64,000 bases of DNA from Paraspadella gotoi (GCA_051294375.1 CM119263.1:25944436-26008435), one strand, 5' to 3'. Shown: positions 10,346 to 23,749, counted from the first letter of the stretch. Made by a program: numbers and translations. Notes: generated from the letters alone by a model not told the origin.

Positions 10346-11039
10346 GTTACATCCAAAGACTCGCAAAATTGTGATTACTTACTAACTTCGTCACAAGATC
10401 ATCGTTTGATCATTTTTCATTAGTGCTTGCGTCGTTCGGTTACTATTCCAGTCCTTTCGTCGAGTTCAGTATTTTTTAGTTTATTAATTTCTAATGTATA
10501 AATTTATACTTGATTTTTGTAGTGTTAAAAAATGATTTTAAAAGGGAATTAATTCCCTGTTTTTTGGTCACCCTCTTCTGTTCTCTCATCTTTTTTTGTT
10601 CTGCACTCTTACCTACTCATTTGACCCTGAAGAGAGTGTACCTGGTACTCACCATGTGAATTTTTTATCTAATTCATTACACGGAACATTGCCGTGGCTT
10701 CTCAAAGAAGATTTTTGATAATTATACCATTATTTTACTGTTTGAATATCTATATGCTTTTATTTTATTAAGGTACCCTTTTTAAACTTCTTCATTAAAC
10801 TCGAAGAGAAATAGACTATTTGATCGTTCGATCTGCTTCAAGCACCCAAATCATGTCTTTGGAAGCACCTCTGGACAACCCGGGGAGCATCACGACGGGG
10901 CTGAGGAGTATTCCTTGAATATTCCCTCCCCCTCTCCCCCCCCCTTCATCGAATTTCTCGGGGGCGTTTAGGAGGAGGACGGACCGGTCGGGTCCTAACA
11001 GTAAGTTTAGAATTCAGTATATGATAATTTAAATTAATG

Positions 11040-11290
11040 AAAAAGTTTGAAAAATTGCATCTTCAACAATGATTTTTATTTTTCAAACGAAAAACGGACA
11101 TTGTTTCGGTTTTACAATTCAAGCCTTCATCAGCGTTAAGTTTAGTTTGTAAAAATAATTGGCAAATTATGTGCAAACGAAAGATGAGAGAGAGAGGCAA
11201 AAAATGCTTCCCAGCACAAAGTTGAGGAAAGGATTATGGTCAGAATTGAGGACAGACCGAAGTTAGGACAGATTTGAGTGATTTTTGAAA
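11040..11290 (-). mobile_element. hammerhead-bearing dispersed repeat
   Basis: Shares with 24545-24770, 30760-30960 and 42780-43060 the order CT-rich tract, short A/T spacer, hammerhead motif, then a segment resembling AAAAATCGTTGTTGAA. No coding capacity. It resembles the small non-autonomous hammerhead retroelements known from animals. Confidence 0.6.
11093..11137 (-). ncRNA. type I hammerhead ribozyme motif, core intact
   Basis: Read on the minus strand: stem I AACG, core CTGATGA at 11133-11127, stem II GGCTT/AAACC with one mismatch and an AT-rich loop, GAAA at 11107-11104, a minimal stem III around ACAATGT, cleavage base C at 11097 after GT, and stem I return CGTT. All invariant core bases are present. 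Stem II is imperfect, so activity is uncertain. Confidence 0.6.
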
Positions 11291-12958
11291 AGAAGTGATT
11301 GACAATTTAACAATGTTTTTAGGTATTGATCTTAAAAGGAATGTGATATTTACTACTTTTTTTTGACTAATGACCAAATTATTATTTATAAGTGCAATAT
11401 AGTTAGCAAGCCCTCCTCAAGTAATAGCTTCTTAAATTTTTTGTAATAAAGTCTTGTAAATATTTACTAATAGCCATTGGTTTAATAAATAATTTCAAAA
11501 TTCTGTTATTGATAAATGTGTCTTAACACTATGATCAGATTCAGAGCTAAAAATATGCCGGTTTTTTCTTACTGTCTGTTATCTTAAGAAACTATTTAAA
11601 AGATTATGACATTAAATTATTGAAAAATATTTATTATATATTAAAAAATATTATAATCTAACAATTTTTTTATAAAAAATCGACTGAAACAATATTTTTA
11701 CCAAATTACTTTATGTAGACTTTATTTAACGAAAACTACGGTGTAATGCACTGTAGCTTGTTATTTATACCTTTTAGGGAAAAACAGTTTTGAATTGTGA
11801 AAACCGGGATTTTATTGACATATAAAGTAAATAAGTAATAAAATCGTTATCACAATTCATAAACGTGTTTTTCTTTAAAATTATAACAACAAATTAGAAA
11901 GTTTATAAACAATACCTTTTATTTTTTATATTAAGGTCATATCCTCTATCTACACTCAGACCACTTCGAAGATGACGCCTAACAACTTACAACATATTTA
12001 AAGAAGTATGATCAGTCTCAGCAACTTCTTAAGGAATTACTTTAGTATTTAAATGTTTATTTTTTATGCATTAATGAATACTTATTTAATTGTTATAATA
12101 ACTCAAAAAGTAATTAGATTTTTTTACGAATAATATGATTAATTACCTTGCGGAATCTAATGAGTTTTTAGTTCCGGATCGCTTATCAGCAGATCCGAAC
12201 TCTATAATTTCACTTTGTCGGCCCGTCGGTCCGCCCCTCAATATTTTTGGGCACTAACTTATATTCATGTCAGAACATCGAATTATGTAAATTATGCAAA
12301 AAAAAATTGATGTCCGTCCATCTGTCCGTCCGTCTGTCCGTCCGGTCTGTCCGTTCCGTCCGTCCGTCGTTCGTCCGGTCCCACCTTAGCAATAAAAACA
12401 CCAATACTCGTGATTGCATGGATGGATTGAGAATGAAATTTTGTGTGCGCGTAGGAAGTGTGTGATTGGAGATGTTATATGAAGTTTCGACGGATCGTGC
12501 GAGTGGAATAGGTTTAAATGTAAAAAACAAAAAAAAATAATTCAACTATTTGAACACCCAATTGCTGATGGAGTGGATGGGGCGATTGGCTGGAAATTTT
12601 ATTGTGGGTAGGAAAGTGTCGTGGATTGAACAGGAAATCAAGGTTTCGGATGGAATCTTTAGTGGAAATGGAAAAAAAACAGAACTTGTTTCACTAATTT
12701 ATTTAATGGATTCTTTTTCCTTTTATCATTAAATTATATGCAGGGATGTATTAATAAATCAAATAATTAATCAGTTATATTAATAAATTAGTCACATTAA
12801 TTTAATAATATCATTAATCAGCATATATAGTTTTGACGGAATTGTGGCCAGTTGGAAATGAGTTTAATGAAAACATTAAGCTCACATTTATTTGAATCTT
12901 GTATGATTTATGATTACTAATAAATGTTTTAATTAATTAATTAATTAATGTGAAAATG

Positions 12959-15465
12959 TTTGCAATTTAAAAAAAATGTGCAATTAAAAAAATGATGCAA
13001 GTTGAAAAAAATGATGCAAGTTGAAAAAAATGATGCAAGTTGGAAAAAATGATGCAAGTTGAAAATGATGCAATTGGAAAAATGATGCAAGTTGAAAAAA
13101 ATGATGCAAGTTGAAAAAAATGATGCAAGTTGAAAAAATGATGCAAGTTGAAAAAAATGATGCAAGTTGAAAAAATGATGCAATGTTGAAAATTATGCAA
13201 GTTTGAAAAAAATGATGCAAGTTGGAAAAAATGATGCAATGTTTTGAAAAAATGATGCAAGTGAAAAAAATGATGCAAGTTGAAAAAAAATGATGCAAGT
13301 TGAAAAAATGATGCAAGTTAAAAAATGATGCAAGTTGAAAAAAATGATGCAAGTGAAAAAATGATGCAAAGTGAAAAAATGATTGCAAGTTGAAAAAATG
13401 AATGCAATTTGAAAAATGATGCAAGTTGAAAAATGATGCAAGTGGAAAAATGTATGCAAAGTTGAAAAATGGATGCAAAGTGAAAAAATGATGCAGTTGA
13501 AAAAAAATGATGCAAGTTGAAAAATTGATGCAAGTGAAAAATGATGCAAGTTGAAAAAATGATGCAAGTGAAAAAATGATGTGCAATTTGAAAAAATGAT
13601 GCAAGTTGAAAAAAATGATGCAAGTTGAAAAAATGAGCAAGTTGAAAAAATGATGTGCAAGTTGAAAAAATGATGCAAGTTGAAAAATGATGCCAAGTTT
13701 GAAAAAATGCATGCAAAGTTGAACAAAAATGATGCAAGTTGAAAAAAATGATGCAAGTTGAAAAAAAGATGCAGTTGAAAATGATGCAAGTTGAAAAATG
13801 ATGCAAGTTGAAAAATGATGCAAGTTGAAAAAATGATGCAAGTTGAAAAAAATGATGCAGTTAAAAAAATGATGCAAGTTGAAAAAATGATGCAAGTTGA
13901 AAAAAAAATATGCAGTTGAAAAAAAATGATGCAGTTGAAAAAATGATGCAAGTGGAAAAATGATGCAAGTTGAAAAAAAATGATGCAAGTTGAAAAAAAT
14001 GATCAAAGTTGAAAAAATGATGCAAGTTGAAAAAAATGATGCAAAGTTTGAAAAATGATGCAGTTTTGAAAAAATGATGCAAGTTGAAAAAATGTGCAAG
14101 TTGAAAAAAAATGATGCAAGTTGAAAAAATATGCAAGTTGCGAAAAAATTATGCAAGTGAAAAAAAATGATGCAAGTTGAAAAAATATGCAGTTTGAAAA
14201 AAATGATGCAACGTTTGAAAAAAAAATGTGATGAAGTGAAAGAAATGATGCAAGTTTAAAAAATTGATGGCAAGTTGAAAAAATGATGCAAGTTGAAAAA
14301 AATGATGCAAGTTTGAAAAATTGATGCAAGTTGAAAAATGATATTGCAAGTGAAAAAATGATGCCAAGTTGAAAAAATATGCAAGTTGAAAAAATGATGC
14401 AGTTTAAAAATGATTGCAAGTTGAAAATGATGCAAGTTGAAAAAATGATGCAAGTGTGAAAAAATGATGCAAAGTTTGATATGATGAAGTTAAAATGAAT
14501 GCAAGTTGAAAAAATGATGCAAGTTGAAAAAATGATGCAAGTTGAAAAAATGTAGCAAGTTGAAAAATGATGCAAGTTGAAAAAATGAGGTGCAAGTTGA
14601 AAAAATGTTGCAAGTTGAAAAAAAATGATGACCAAGTTGAAAAAATTGATGCAAGTTGAAAAAATAATGCAAGTTGAAAATGATGGCAAGTTTGAAAATG
14701 ATGCAAGAGTTTGAAAAAAAATATTGCATGAAAAAATGAATAGACAAGTTGAAAAATGATGCAATTGAAAAATGATGCCAAGATTGAATGATGCCAAGAT
14801 TGAAAAGATGCAAGTTGAAAATGATTGCAGTGAAAAAATAAATGCAAGTTGAAAAAAATGAATGCAAGTTGAAAAATGATGCAGTTTGAAAAAATGATTG
14901 CAAGTTGAAAAATGATGCAAGTTGAAAAAAATGATGCAAGTTGAAAAAAATGATGCAAGTTGAAAAAGATGATGCAAAGTTTGAAAAAATGATGCAAGTT
15001 GAAAAAATGATGCAAGTTGAAAAAATGATGCAAGTTGAAAAAAATGTGCAATTGAAAAAATTGATGGCCAAGTAAAAAATGATGCAAGTTGAAAAAATGA
15101 ATGCAGTTTGAAAAAATGTTGTGCAAGGTTGAAAAAATGATGGGCAAGTTGAAAAAATGATCAAGTTGAAAAAAAAATGATGCCAAGTTGAAAAAATTGA
15201 TGCAAGTTGAAAAAATGATTGCAAGTTGAAAAAAGATGCAAGTTGAAAAAATGATGCAATTTGAAAAATGATTGCAAGTGAAAAATGATGCAAGTTGAAA
15301 AAATGATGCAAGTGAAAAAATGATTGCAAGTTTGAAAAAATGTACTGCAAGTTGAAAAAATGATAAGTGCAAAAGAATGATGCAAGTTGAAAAATGATGC
15401 AAGTTAAAATGGATGCAAGTTGAAAAAAATGATTGCAAGTTGGAAAAAAATGATGCAAGTAAAAA
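12959..15465 (+). repeat. 2.5-kb minisatellite array, unit TGATGCAAGTTGAAAAAA
   Basis: About 140 tandem units of 16-19 bases. Unit length varies by A-run length and single-base indels. On the minus strand the array yields long open frames of repeated HHFFNL / ASFF / STCIIF, up to 390 codons in overlapping frames. These arise because the unit lacks stop codons on that strand and are not genes. Clustered odd indels suggest unpolished long-read sequence. Confidence 0.95.
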
Positions 15466-15469
15466 AAAT

Positions 15470-15605
15470 TAAATTAATAATAATTATTTATTTATTATAA
15501 TTATTTATTTATTAATAATTATTTATTTATTAATAATTATTTATTTATTAATAATTATTTATTATAATAATTATTTATTTATTAATAATTATAATTAATT
15601 TATTC
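15470..15605. repeat. AT-rich tandem repeat
   Basis: Tandem TTATTTATTAATAATTA-type units, six to seven copies, directly after the minisatellite array. Confidence 0.85.
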
Positions 15606-15650
15606 GTAGGCAGATCCGACATTGTTTTGCTCAAACTTTGTTTTTTCTCA

Positions 15651-17029
15651 GTAAGGCTCTCCTCAATAACCGCTGATTTCACCTAGTTTGGTCGTTAGTG
15701 GCAATTTTTTTCCCTTGAACAGTAACACCCTTTTTATCTGAAATTCGAATAAATTGATTTTTAAGTTAAAAATTAGTTAGAGGTTAGGGATTTAGGTTTA
15801 ATTATTTAGGTTAGGATTAGGAGTAGGTTAAGGATAACCATTTAGGGTTAAATGTTAAAGGATTAAGCTAAAAATAACATTCTCGCGAAAAGAGTGCCCT
15901 ATGGTTGATATTCACTTTTTAGTCCTTTTATGCACATTTTTGTAGTTTGGAAAATGCGTTATTTTCATAATTTGATGAGAATTAGTGTTTTCGGGTATAG
16001 ACTATAGAGACTTATTTGCTGGCTTCAGTTAACAAGGTGAGCTTGATATAATTTCTTTAGTCTTTCTATTTAATGACTGAGTTTTATACAATAGGCAAAA
16101 AAATAAAAATTATGACTTAATAACCAGACTTCTAATAATGTTAACTGTTAACCATTGGTAACCTCGCCATGTGAACTCGTCGTCTGGGCAAATCTTTATC
16201 GTCTGGCCTCAGGTCTGCTTTTGAGTCATTTGCCATCCGTCACCTCAGCACCGGAAGGCCTTGTTACTCGATGCTATTGTTACGGAGCTGAGTTTTAGTG
16301 CCCGCAGTAGCGTGAGAATTAGCGTAAGGAAGTATTACTTTTTTTAATCATTTATCGCGACGGTCGGCATTCCGATACATTCTATTTAAGTTTACATAAT
16401 GTTTTAATGACATGCTCGCTTTCTATCAGCCTAAACTAAAAAAAAAATAAAAACAATATTGTAATATCAGGCGAAACATAATGTGCTGATCCAATTTAAA
16501 TTTAGGACTCGAGAACTTACAACGAAGAGAAGGCCGAGGTTAGAGCCAACTTCGTCAATGGGGTGGGTCAGAAGTTTTGATTTGGGAACCTTCCAAATGA
16601 ACTTCATACATTCTGAGAAAACTTTCAATGAGCAAAATTGTCTAAAATGGCAGAAGCATTGTAATTAATTTTTTACTATTTATTTATAGATAGGAATGTC
16701 AAAAAAATTTTTTTTGGAATTTTTTATTTTTAAAAGCAGAAAATTCAAATAGCTTATTGGAAAAGTTATCTACACAAAGTATAATTATTTTCAATATTTT
16801 TGATGATAAGTGGGTTAAAATTGAGAAAAACCATTAAAAAAATCAGCATCATCATCATCATCCGATGATTTTAGCAGTTTTTTTTTACTAATTTTTAGTA
16901 ATTAAAACATCAAAATTTTAAAAAGTTCTAATATATTTTTTGCCTTAACTTTTAAGCTCTTTTAGAATCAATTAAAAAAAACTTAATATCCCAAAAATTT
17001 TGACATAAGTATAGCGATATAACTCTTCT
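15651..17029. other. noncoding DNA with no supported gene
   Basis: Contains a degenerate TTAGG-like tract at 15765-15865, a GC-balanced patch at 16140-16340 that may be a decayed SINE, and a short CAT run near 16850. The frame at 16483-16668 has no supporting context. Confidence 0.45.
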
Positions 17030-17129
17030 NNNNNNNNNNNNNNNNNNNNNNNNNNNNNNNNNNNNNNNNNNNNNNNNNNNNNNNNNNNNNNNNNNNNNNN
17101 NNNNNNNNNNNNNNNNNNNNNNNNNNNNN
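17030..17129. other. assembly gap (100 N)
   Basis: Exactly 100 N, the usual placeholder for a gap of unknown size. It removes the start of block I copy 2. Confidence 0.99.
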
Positions 17130-18200
17130 GCCTCACGCTCGAGAGAGAGTTCGATTTCGACAGACTCGAGCGACGGGAGGAGAGAGACGAAACCCCGCTC
17201 TCGAGTTCATGGACGATTGACGAAGCGTTTTGCATGAAGCATAATTGCTTGGTTAAAATATTATTATTTTGTTTGGACCCCCAACATTAAAATAATTTTT
17301 TTTTCGGTTACAATTCGTCCGGCTTTTTAAGTATTAGCTGTATCCTTTGCTTGTTCTTCTTTTAATTGATTTTCTTACCCCCGATCAACAAGAGGTAAAA
17401 AAAATATTCAACATTCAACAATCCCAGGGGGAATCTTATTTCGTGATAATGTGAATCACTCGCGCCAATTGGTTGTCAAACTTTGATTGATTTTCTAATT
17501 CCTCTGATGCCAGATGGCGCCACGGTTGTCCGGTCTGTCGGTCGGCTGGCTTTCGGTTTGATGGCTGTTTGCTTTCCCTGTCTGGTCGCTTTTCCAGTCT
17601 GTTTATCTGACTGGAAGTTTGCGCTGAAAAATGTACAATTGGTATGTTTGTGAGGAAATCATCCAATGATAAATTGCTAACACATAATGTTTTAAATGAG
17701 TTTGGACTTTTGAATTGAAAAGAAATGGAAAAGATTAAATGTGATTTTTGATATTCAAATTTTTTTCTCAAATAAAATGAAAATTTAATTCGGAAAAAAT
17801 TTACCCCCCCCAAAAAAAAAAAACTGGAAAGAAAAAACAAAACAAATAAAGAGATGAACAATGGGCCACCAGCAAAAGTATGCTAGATCCGGTCATAGCA
17901 TAAGTTCAACCTGGCCTATAAGAATTAAGCATGACACCTTTCAGTCGTGACCCAGTGCTCATGAGTAAAGCTACGTACCGATCCCTTTATGCTACCGGGT
18001 TTCAACTCAACCCGGTACCTACCCTGATTGGAAGCTTAGATGGCATAAGCGCCTTGTGGTGTGAAAAATGAGAATTAGGCGCATTAGCTTAATATTTAGA
18101 AACATATACGTATGTAAATGTTTTTTCTCTTCTAATTGGTTTTATGAATTTTTTTCTTGTAATTTTTTCTTTTTTTTTTTTCTTTCGTTTTCTTTCTGTC
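17130..18200. repeat. segmental duplication, copy 2 of block I
   Basis: Matches 4690-5760 with many single-base indels. It carries another copy of the LRR exon end (SLSKSNSLSS) and of the SINE-like head at 17946-18020. After about 18200 it diverges from copy 1, and the exon-5-like LRR piece is not recognisable. Confidence 0.85.
17946..18020 (+). mobile_element. tRNA-derived SINE-like head, second copy
   Basis: Copy of the tRNA-like head at 5516 with several small indels in the A-box region. The B-box region is altered (GGGTTTCAACTC). Confidence 0.45.
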
Positions 18201-18239
18201 TTTCCATTTTTTTCTTATTTTTTATTAGCTCAAAACGTG

Positions 18240-20740
18240 AGCGTTACTCACAGATCCGCCGACGCTTCACCAAGGCTGATAGATGCCTTGAGTTACAGGC
18301 CAGGGTGCCCCTCAATATGTCGCGGCACATGCCGTTATCACAGGTTAGAACGATGAGATATGATAATAATGGCGCAGAGAAATGTCCTCGTCGTCTCCGT
18401 CCGGAGTCGTGAGCGTGCGGTCCCACTAGCGAAAAAATGCACTCAATTATCGTAGAGGTGGATGGCCATCACACAAGGAATTTTAAATGTTAAATCTTGT
18501 ATTGAAGTAATGATTAGCTGATAGAAGTTGATGGAATGCCGAGTGAAAATTAGTTTATAATGGAAAAAACAAATATATGTCATATTAAACAAATGTATAA
18601 TATGGTATTACGCAATTTTCGTCATGTGTAGGAAACAGTGCCCAAATGTGTAATTGTAACAGTTTTTAACAGTTTTTTCGATGGAAAGTCTTGTCTATAA
18701 AGGATAAAAGAGATACCTTGAAATGTTATACAAGTACAAAACATTTTACTAACCGGATTATAAGCCTTTACCTTATCATAATCGCAGGCATGATAATATC
18801 AAATAATTATCAGTTAATTATCATTAGTAAATAGCGAATAAGTCTTATTAATATAATCAGTTTCCAACAATCCGGTATCTCCTTCTATCAATTAAAGTCA
18901 AATCTCGTATTCGGGTGGCTTTGGATGGATTTGTTTCGTGATGTGGGAGAGAAAGGATTATAATGACTTAAAATTTTGATGAATTCTTTGGAATTAGTTT
19001 AAATGGTAAAAAATAAGCGAAATAAATTTTTTATTATTTTACATAATACGTCATATCATAATTGTGATTAGCTAATTTGTGTATGGGTCAGAAAACTTAC
19101 GCTTGATATATGATGCTTTCAGTGAACGACCGTAAGAGTTAAATGAAAAAGTATATCCTTACGAACTAATTTACCTAGATGAGATAAATTTTAAGCGGAT
19201 GGTTTATAAATGTGAACAGCTATATAAATATTATGACGACTATTGCATAGTTGAAAATAGCAAGTAAAAAGATCAAGTTAAATCTAGCATAGGAGTATTG
19301 ATAAATAGGAAGGAGAAAAACGAATGAAAGGTGAGAGAGAAATCGATTGAAGAGTGAGAGCAGAGAAGACTGCTATGATCATAAATAATCAAGAATCAAG
19401 ATCAGATCGGAGGCCACATCAAAAAATATAAAAACAAAAACTGCAATCAGCACATTTGTCTAGTAATTGATTGAGGTTCAAGTGAGTATAGTTTATATGT
19501 AATAGAGATTATTTTCATTAATATTGATGCATGAGCATCACTGTTGTAAAGTATTCTTGTATTTCATATTGATGCGATGTGTTCATTCATTGATGCATAA
19601 CATAAGAACAAACAAATCGGAGTAAAGAAGAAAGGGGGAAGAAGAAGAGAGAGAGTTTAGAGATTTCAAGTAAGAGATAGTTCCTAATGATACATCTTAT
19701 GAGCAGAACAGTATTAATTAAAATCTCGAATCCGATAAAATTGGTCCGCTTTTGATTGAAAAAAAATGCAGTCAATAAATCAATAATAAAAAGAATCGAT
19801 TTTAGAGAAAAACATATGATCTTTCTTGACCGATTTTAAACGATTAGATTCTGCAAAGATCCGTGGGACAACAAACAGCGAGACAGGTAAGGATTAGAAG
19901 AGGAGCACGCTCGAAGAAGTAGAATAAGCTGATATATTTAAAGAGAGAGAAGCTATACAGCCCTTTACTCGTTAATAAGTACTTATGGCAGTACGAGCAT
20001 ATACAAATATAGGACGTCGTGCCTGTCGGCTCATTTTTTACATTATGACCACTTATATATCAAAATTTATGTAAAGAAGCAGAAGAGTCAAGCTACCAAA
20101 GAGAGAGTTTTTTTAAGAGACCAGAGATTGAGGAACGAATGGCAGACTTTCAACCAATACTGTTTTTAAGCAAGATGCGAGAGAGGGAGAGCGACATTAT
20201 TATCTGAAACTTGTTTCTAAAAACTAACAGAGGCATCAATATGTATGAATCACATGAGAAAATTTTTTGTAAAAAATCTTTGAGATTGAAGCATCGGTAT
20301 AATTAACTCCTGGAAATATAGGCCACTTAGAAGCCATGCATCTGTAAAAACAAGACCGAAAAATTAACCACGGTTGCCGCCTGGTCAAAAATTTAGAGAA
20401 AAGCCTATATTTTAAGCTGAAATTAACTTTTTATATATTAAATATAGTTTTTTTAATTTTTAACCCATTTAATTTGCAAAAGAACTTCTTTAAAATATGA
20501 TTTATATTTTTTACTTTTTTATCAACTTTTGACGAGGATTCAAATCTGCAATCAAAAATTAAGAAAAGCTTATTTTGAAATTTTTTGATTTATAAAGGAT
20601 AGTACTTATATATAAATATAGCCCTACTGCGAAAATTAAAAAACATAAATTCAATTTTTTACAAATTAATGATTTACTGATGGTATGTTGCCTTCATAAT
20701 GACTTTAGAATTTTGTATGTAAAATTTCCTACGCCTTACA
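18240..20740. other. noncoding DNA with no supported gene
   Basis: A GC-richer patch at 18240-18430 gives a minus-strand frame of 60 codons, but no clean LRR or splice context. The rest is AT-rich without recognisable features. Confidence 0.45.
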
Positions 20741-22275
20741 TCTATCATATCTATCTATCTATCTATTTTTTTCCAATCTATCTATCTCTCTCTCTTTCTC
20801 TCTCTCTTTAGTACATTGTTCAATCTTTTATCATTTTGTCACTTTCTAGTTTTCGGCAGCTGTTTTCAGGTATACATGGATAGCAGCATATTTTTTAGCA
20901 ATTTTGCTGGTGCCTTTTGAATTGACGATTATATTTCCCGTTCGAATGAGGCATTGTGCTAAATCTGTTGTATATTTCAAAAACGTATTAGGAAGTAACT
21001 AGAACTCCTGCAATGTTAATAATGTGGCATGTGACGATGTATGCTTTATTGCTCTGAAATACTAAAAAAACGCATTTCTATTGTATGTTAAATTGTTAAA
21101 ATACGTATTTCCCGAGCTTAAGGGAGTTGTGAGACATGAACTGCGCTTGTTTCAAAGGAACATTTTATTGAATTGTTATTTTCTCATGTTGGCCTGTCAA
21201 TTAAAATTTCACAAAGATCTTTTCCTTCTATTGTATTGAAGCAAACAGTTACCAAATAAATCATATTCAAATTACGTACATGAATTTAAATAATAATGTA
21301 ATGGATGATTGGTAATATTACGCGACTTAGATGGGCCTTTAAATTTTCTATTTATAAGCGAGGCAACAATCCGTTTAGGACAAAAACTTAAAGTCAAGAT
21401 CGGCAAATCAGACAAAAAATGATTACTCTGAACTTGTCGCATTTCCTTCTGCAAAATAAAAATTCAAGTTTCAGCAAGGTAAACACTAAACATTAATGCG
21501 CGCAACAGTTGTTAAAAAACTAGAAGATAACCCGTATACAGCGTGACCATTTGAAACCCGCCGCAAGAAAAAATTTCCTAACTAAAATATGAAGAGATTT
21601 TAATATTTTGAAAAGAGATACTTAAAGACCAAAACATACCCATTTTTTATGTATAAATTTTTTGATAATTGATTTTGTCTGAGCAAAAAAAGATGAGGAG
21701 CAAATTTCGAGCTTTTTCAATAAAAATAAAGGGAAATTCTTACTTGGAATTCATTACTTTTTTAAGAATAATCTAATCTTACTAATTTTGTATAAATATG
21801 GGCATTGCAAAAAAGCCCGTTTAGAAATGTATCAGGAATATCAATTATAAATACTATATTACAACTAAGGTAGTCATAATTATGTAGCTTATAAATTTGA
21901 CTGGGCTCAAAAAAATCTTTTTTTATGCTGGGAATTTTGAAAAATATATCATAGTATACAGTTTTTCAAGGCTTTCAGGCCAATATCAACATTTTTGAGC
22001 AAAAATTCAAATTTATGAAAACAATTTTAACTATTTGTTATATATACTAAATATTCAAACGCTTGAGTGAGTTAATACAACAAAAAAATAATTTAAAAAG
22101 TAATACATTAGTAGTAAACATCTATTTAGTGTTGAATATCTTTTACTGTGAAATTGTTAAATTCTTGTATGCTCAGTCGTATGGCCTGTTTACTAAATAG
22201 TAATGTATATAGAATTATAGATCATAATACAGTAAAATAATAATGATTATAATCGTTTCTTATCTTTCAACTCAG

Positions 22276-22528
22276 TTGATCCTTCGTTGGGAAGATGGCA
22301 CCAAACATAATAATATGCGTGATATCTTCATGAAATTGATAATCATTGGGTTTGTTATTCAATCTCTCATTGGCATTACCATACAGCCTTACTTGATAAT
22401 TCAAATTGAAAAGGAGTTGTGCGTAATTATGTGGCAATGGAATATATCTCGATATTCACCGGCGCTCCCTTGACCCTGTTTTTTTTGTCTGGACATTGAT
22501 CTCAAAATATTTTTCAAATCGAATTAAG
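22276..22528 (+). pseudogene. frameshifted copy of the 7TM receptor exon
   Basis: Identical acceptor and first 45 codons to 7596-7841. Inserted bases after PYLI and near the end then break the frame. It is 253 bases against 246. The breaks look like homopolymer or short-indel errors as much as mutation. Confidence 0.7.
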
Positions 22529-22764
22529 GTTGGGCCAAGAGGAAGTATAAAGATAACAAGATTGAGCAAACAATGTTGGATCTGCCTACGATAATTAAGG
22601 GGTAATCAATAATCAGCTAATCAGATGATAAATCACGATAATTCTTTCAATTTGTGATCCTAAATGATCATAACAGGATCGTACCATACCAAACCAGTGC
22701 GGCTGCACCAATTCATGTAAATCGCTTACGATTAACTAAACTATGGTAGTTGGTAGAGATATTT

Positions 22765-23325
22765 TTTTAACTTGCATCATTTTTTTAAACATTGCTCCAT
22801 CTTTTTAACTCACTTAATTTTTTCAACTTGCATCATTTTTTCAATTTGCATCAATTTTTCAACTCGAATCATTTTTTCAACTTATATCATTTTTTTAACT
22901 TACATCATTTTTTAACTTACATCATTTTTTAACTTGCATAATTTTTTACCTTGCATCATTTTTTAACTTGCATCATTTTTTTAACTTGCATCACTTTTTG
23001 AAAATGCATAATCTTTTCATTTTAATTAATTAATTAACTAATTAAAACATTTATGAGTAAGCATAAATAAAAATTCAAGTGAACTTAACTTAATGAGTTA
23101 ATTAATTAAAGTGAAAAAAATTATGCAATTTGATAAAGTATTCAAGTTAAAAATGATGCAAATTAAAAAAAATGATGCAAGTTGAAAAAATTGTGCAAGT
23201 TAAAAAATGAAGTAAGTTGAAAAAATGATTCAAGTTGAAAAAATGATCCAAATTCAAAAAATGATGCAAGTTAAAAAAATTAGGCAAGTTAAAAAAATGG
23301 AGTTAGTTTAAAAAATGATGCCAGT
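22765..23325. repeat. pair of opposed minisatellite arrays
   Basis: 22765-23000 carries the AACTTGCATCATTTTTT form and 23120-23325 the opposite orientation, separated by TTAATTAATTAA, exactly as at 8088-8640. Confidence 0.9.
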
Positions 23326-23749
23326 TTGTTACGCCGGTCATGACAAGACACGATCGAGGCCGAGGGATTCGAGGACGAGATGATATCTGGCTGCTGACTC
23401 GCCCGTTTCCCGCGAAGAAAAATATTGAATGTAAAGATTTTTAACGTTAGAAACGTCGCGAGAGAGAGAGAATTGTGCCTCTCGAAAACCCGCGGACGTT
23501 AAATGCTTTTAACTCATAGCGTTGGTGGTTTTTAACATTGCTTTTAATCTCGTTTTTAAAGTCATTTTAAAGTTAAGTTTTAACTTTTAAACTCGGAAAT
23601 TAAATCATTAATTTCACGCGTCTTTTTTAAACTCATTCACGTCGCCATTTTAATTTGTTGATAAACAACCGTTCCAAAATCCTAACGTCCTCGATAAAGA
23701 CTAAAGTCAGCCAATGAAAAAGTAAAACGAATTGAGAGAGGCACGAACA

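Larger units (their letters stand above)
8641..12160. other. noncoding DNA with no supported gene
   Basis: Short open frames at 8986-9231 and 9889-10116 have no acceptor/donor context and are not supported. Apart from a degenerate TTAGG-type tract (10225-10345), a C-rich patch near 10920-10950 and a hammerhead repeat (11040-11290), I see only AT-rich sequence. Confidence 0.5.
12170..15650 (+). mobile_element. composite hairpin/minisatellite element, longest copy
   Basis: The left end is a hairpin (GGATCGCTTATCAGCAGATCC core) followed by CTATAATTTCACTTTGTCGG and GTCC-rich tracts (12210-12240 and 12310-12380). Then come a conserved segment with GGAAGTGTGTGATTGGAG, A/T-rich sequence, TTAATTAATTAA, a 2.5-kb minisatellite and an AT-rich tandem tract. 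The right end reads GGCAGATCCGAC, the inverse of the left GTCGGATCTGC. There is no coding capacity. The layout suggests a non-autonomous DNA element with an internal variable array. No target-site duplication is evident. Confidence 0.55.
20740..23545. repeat. segmental duplication, copy 2 of block II
   Basis: Same order as 6060-8870: CT/ATCT-rich start, candidate exon, receptor exon, repeat-C module and two opposed minisatellite arrays (22765-23000 and 23120-23325). Indels are far more frequent than substitutions. Confidence 0.9.

Noticed and set aside
12984-15458. Very long minus-strand open frames (up to 390 codons) rich in His, Phe and Asn
   Set aside because: They arise from a 17-18 base minisatellite that has no stop codons on that strand. 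All three frames stay open in places, which real genes do not show.
12959-15465. CRISPR-like regular array
   Set aside because: Units are contiguous and have no unique spacers. The DNA is eukaryotic and no cas genes are present.
10225-15865. Telomeric repeats at 10225-10345 and 15765-15865
   Set aside because: The TTAGG-like motifs are irregular, short and internal, so they are not a chromosome end.
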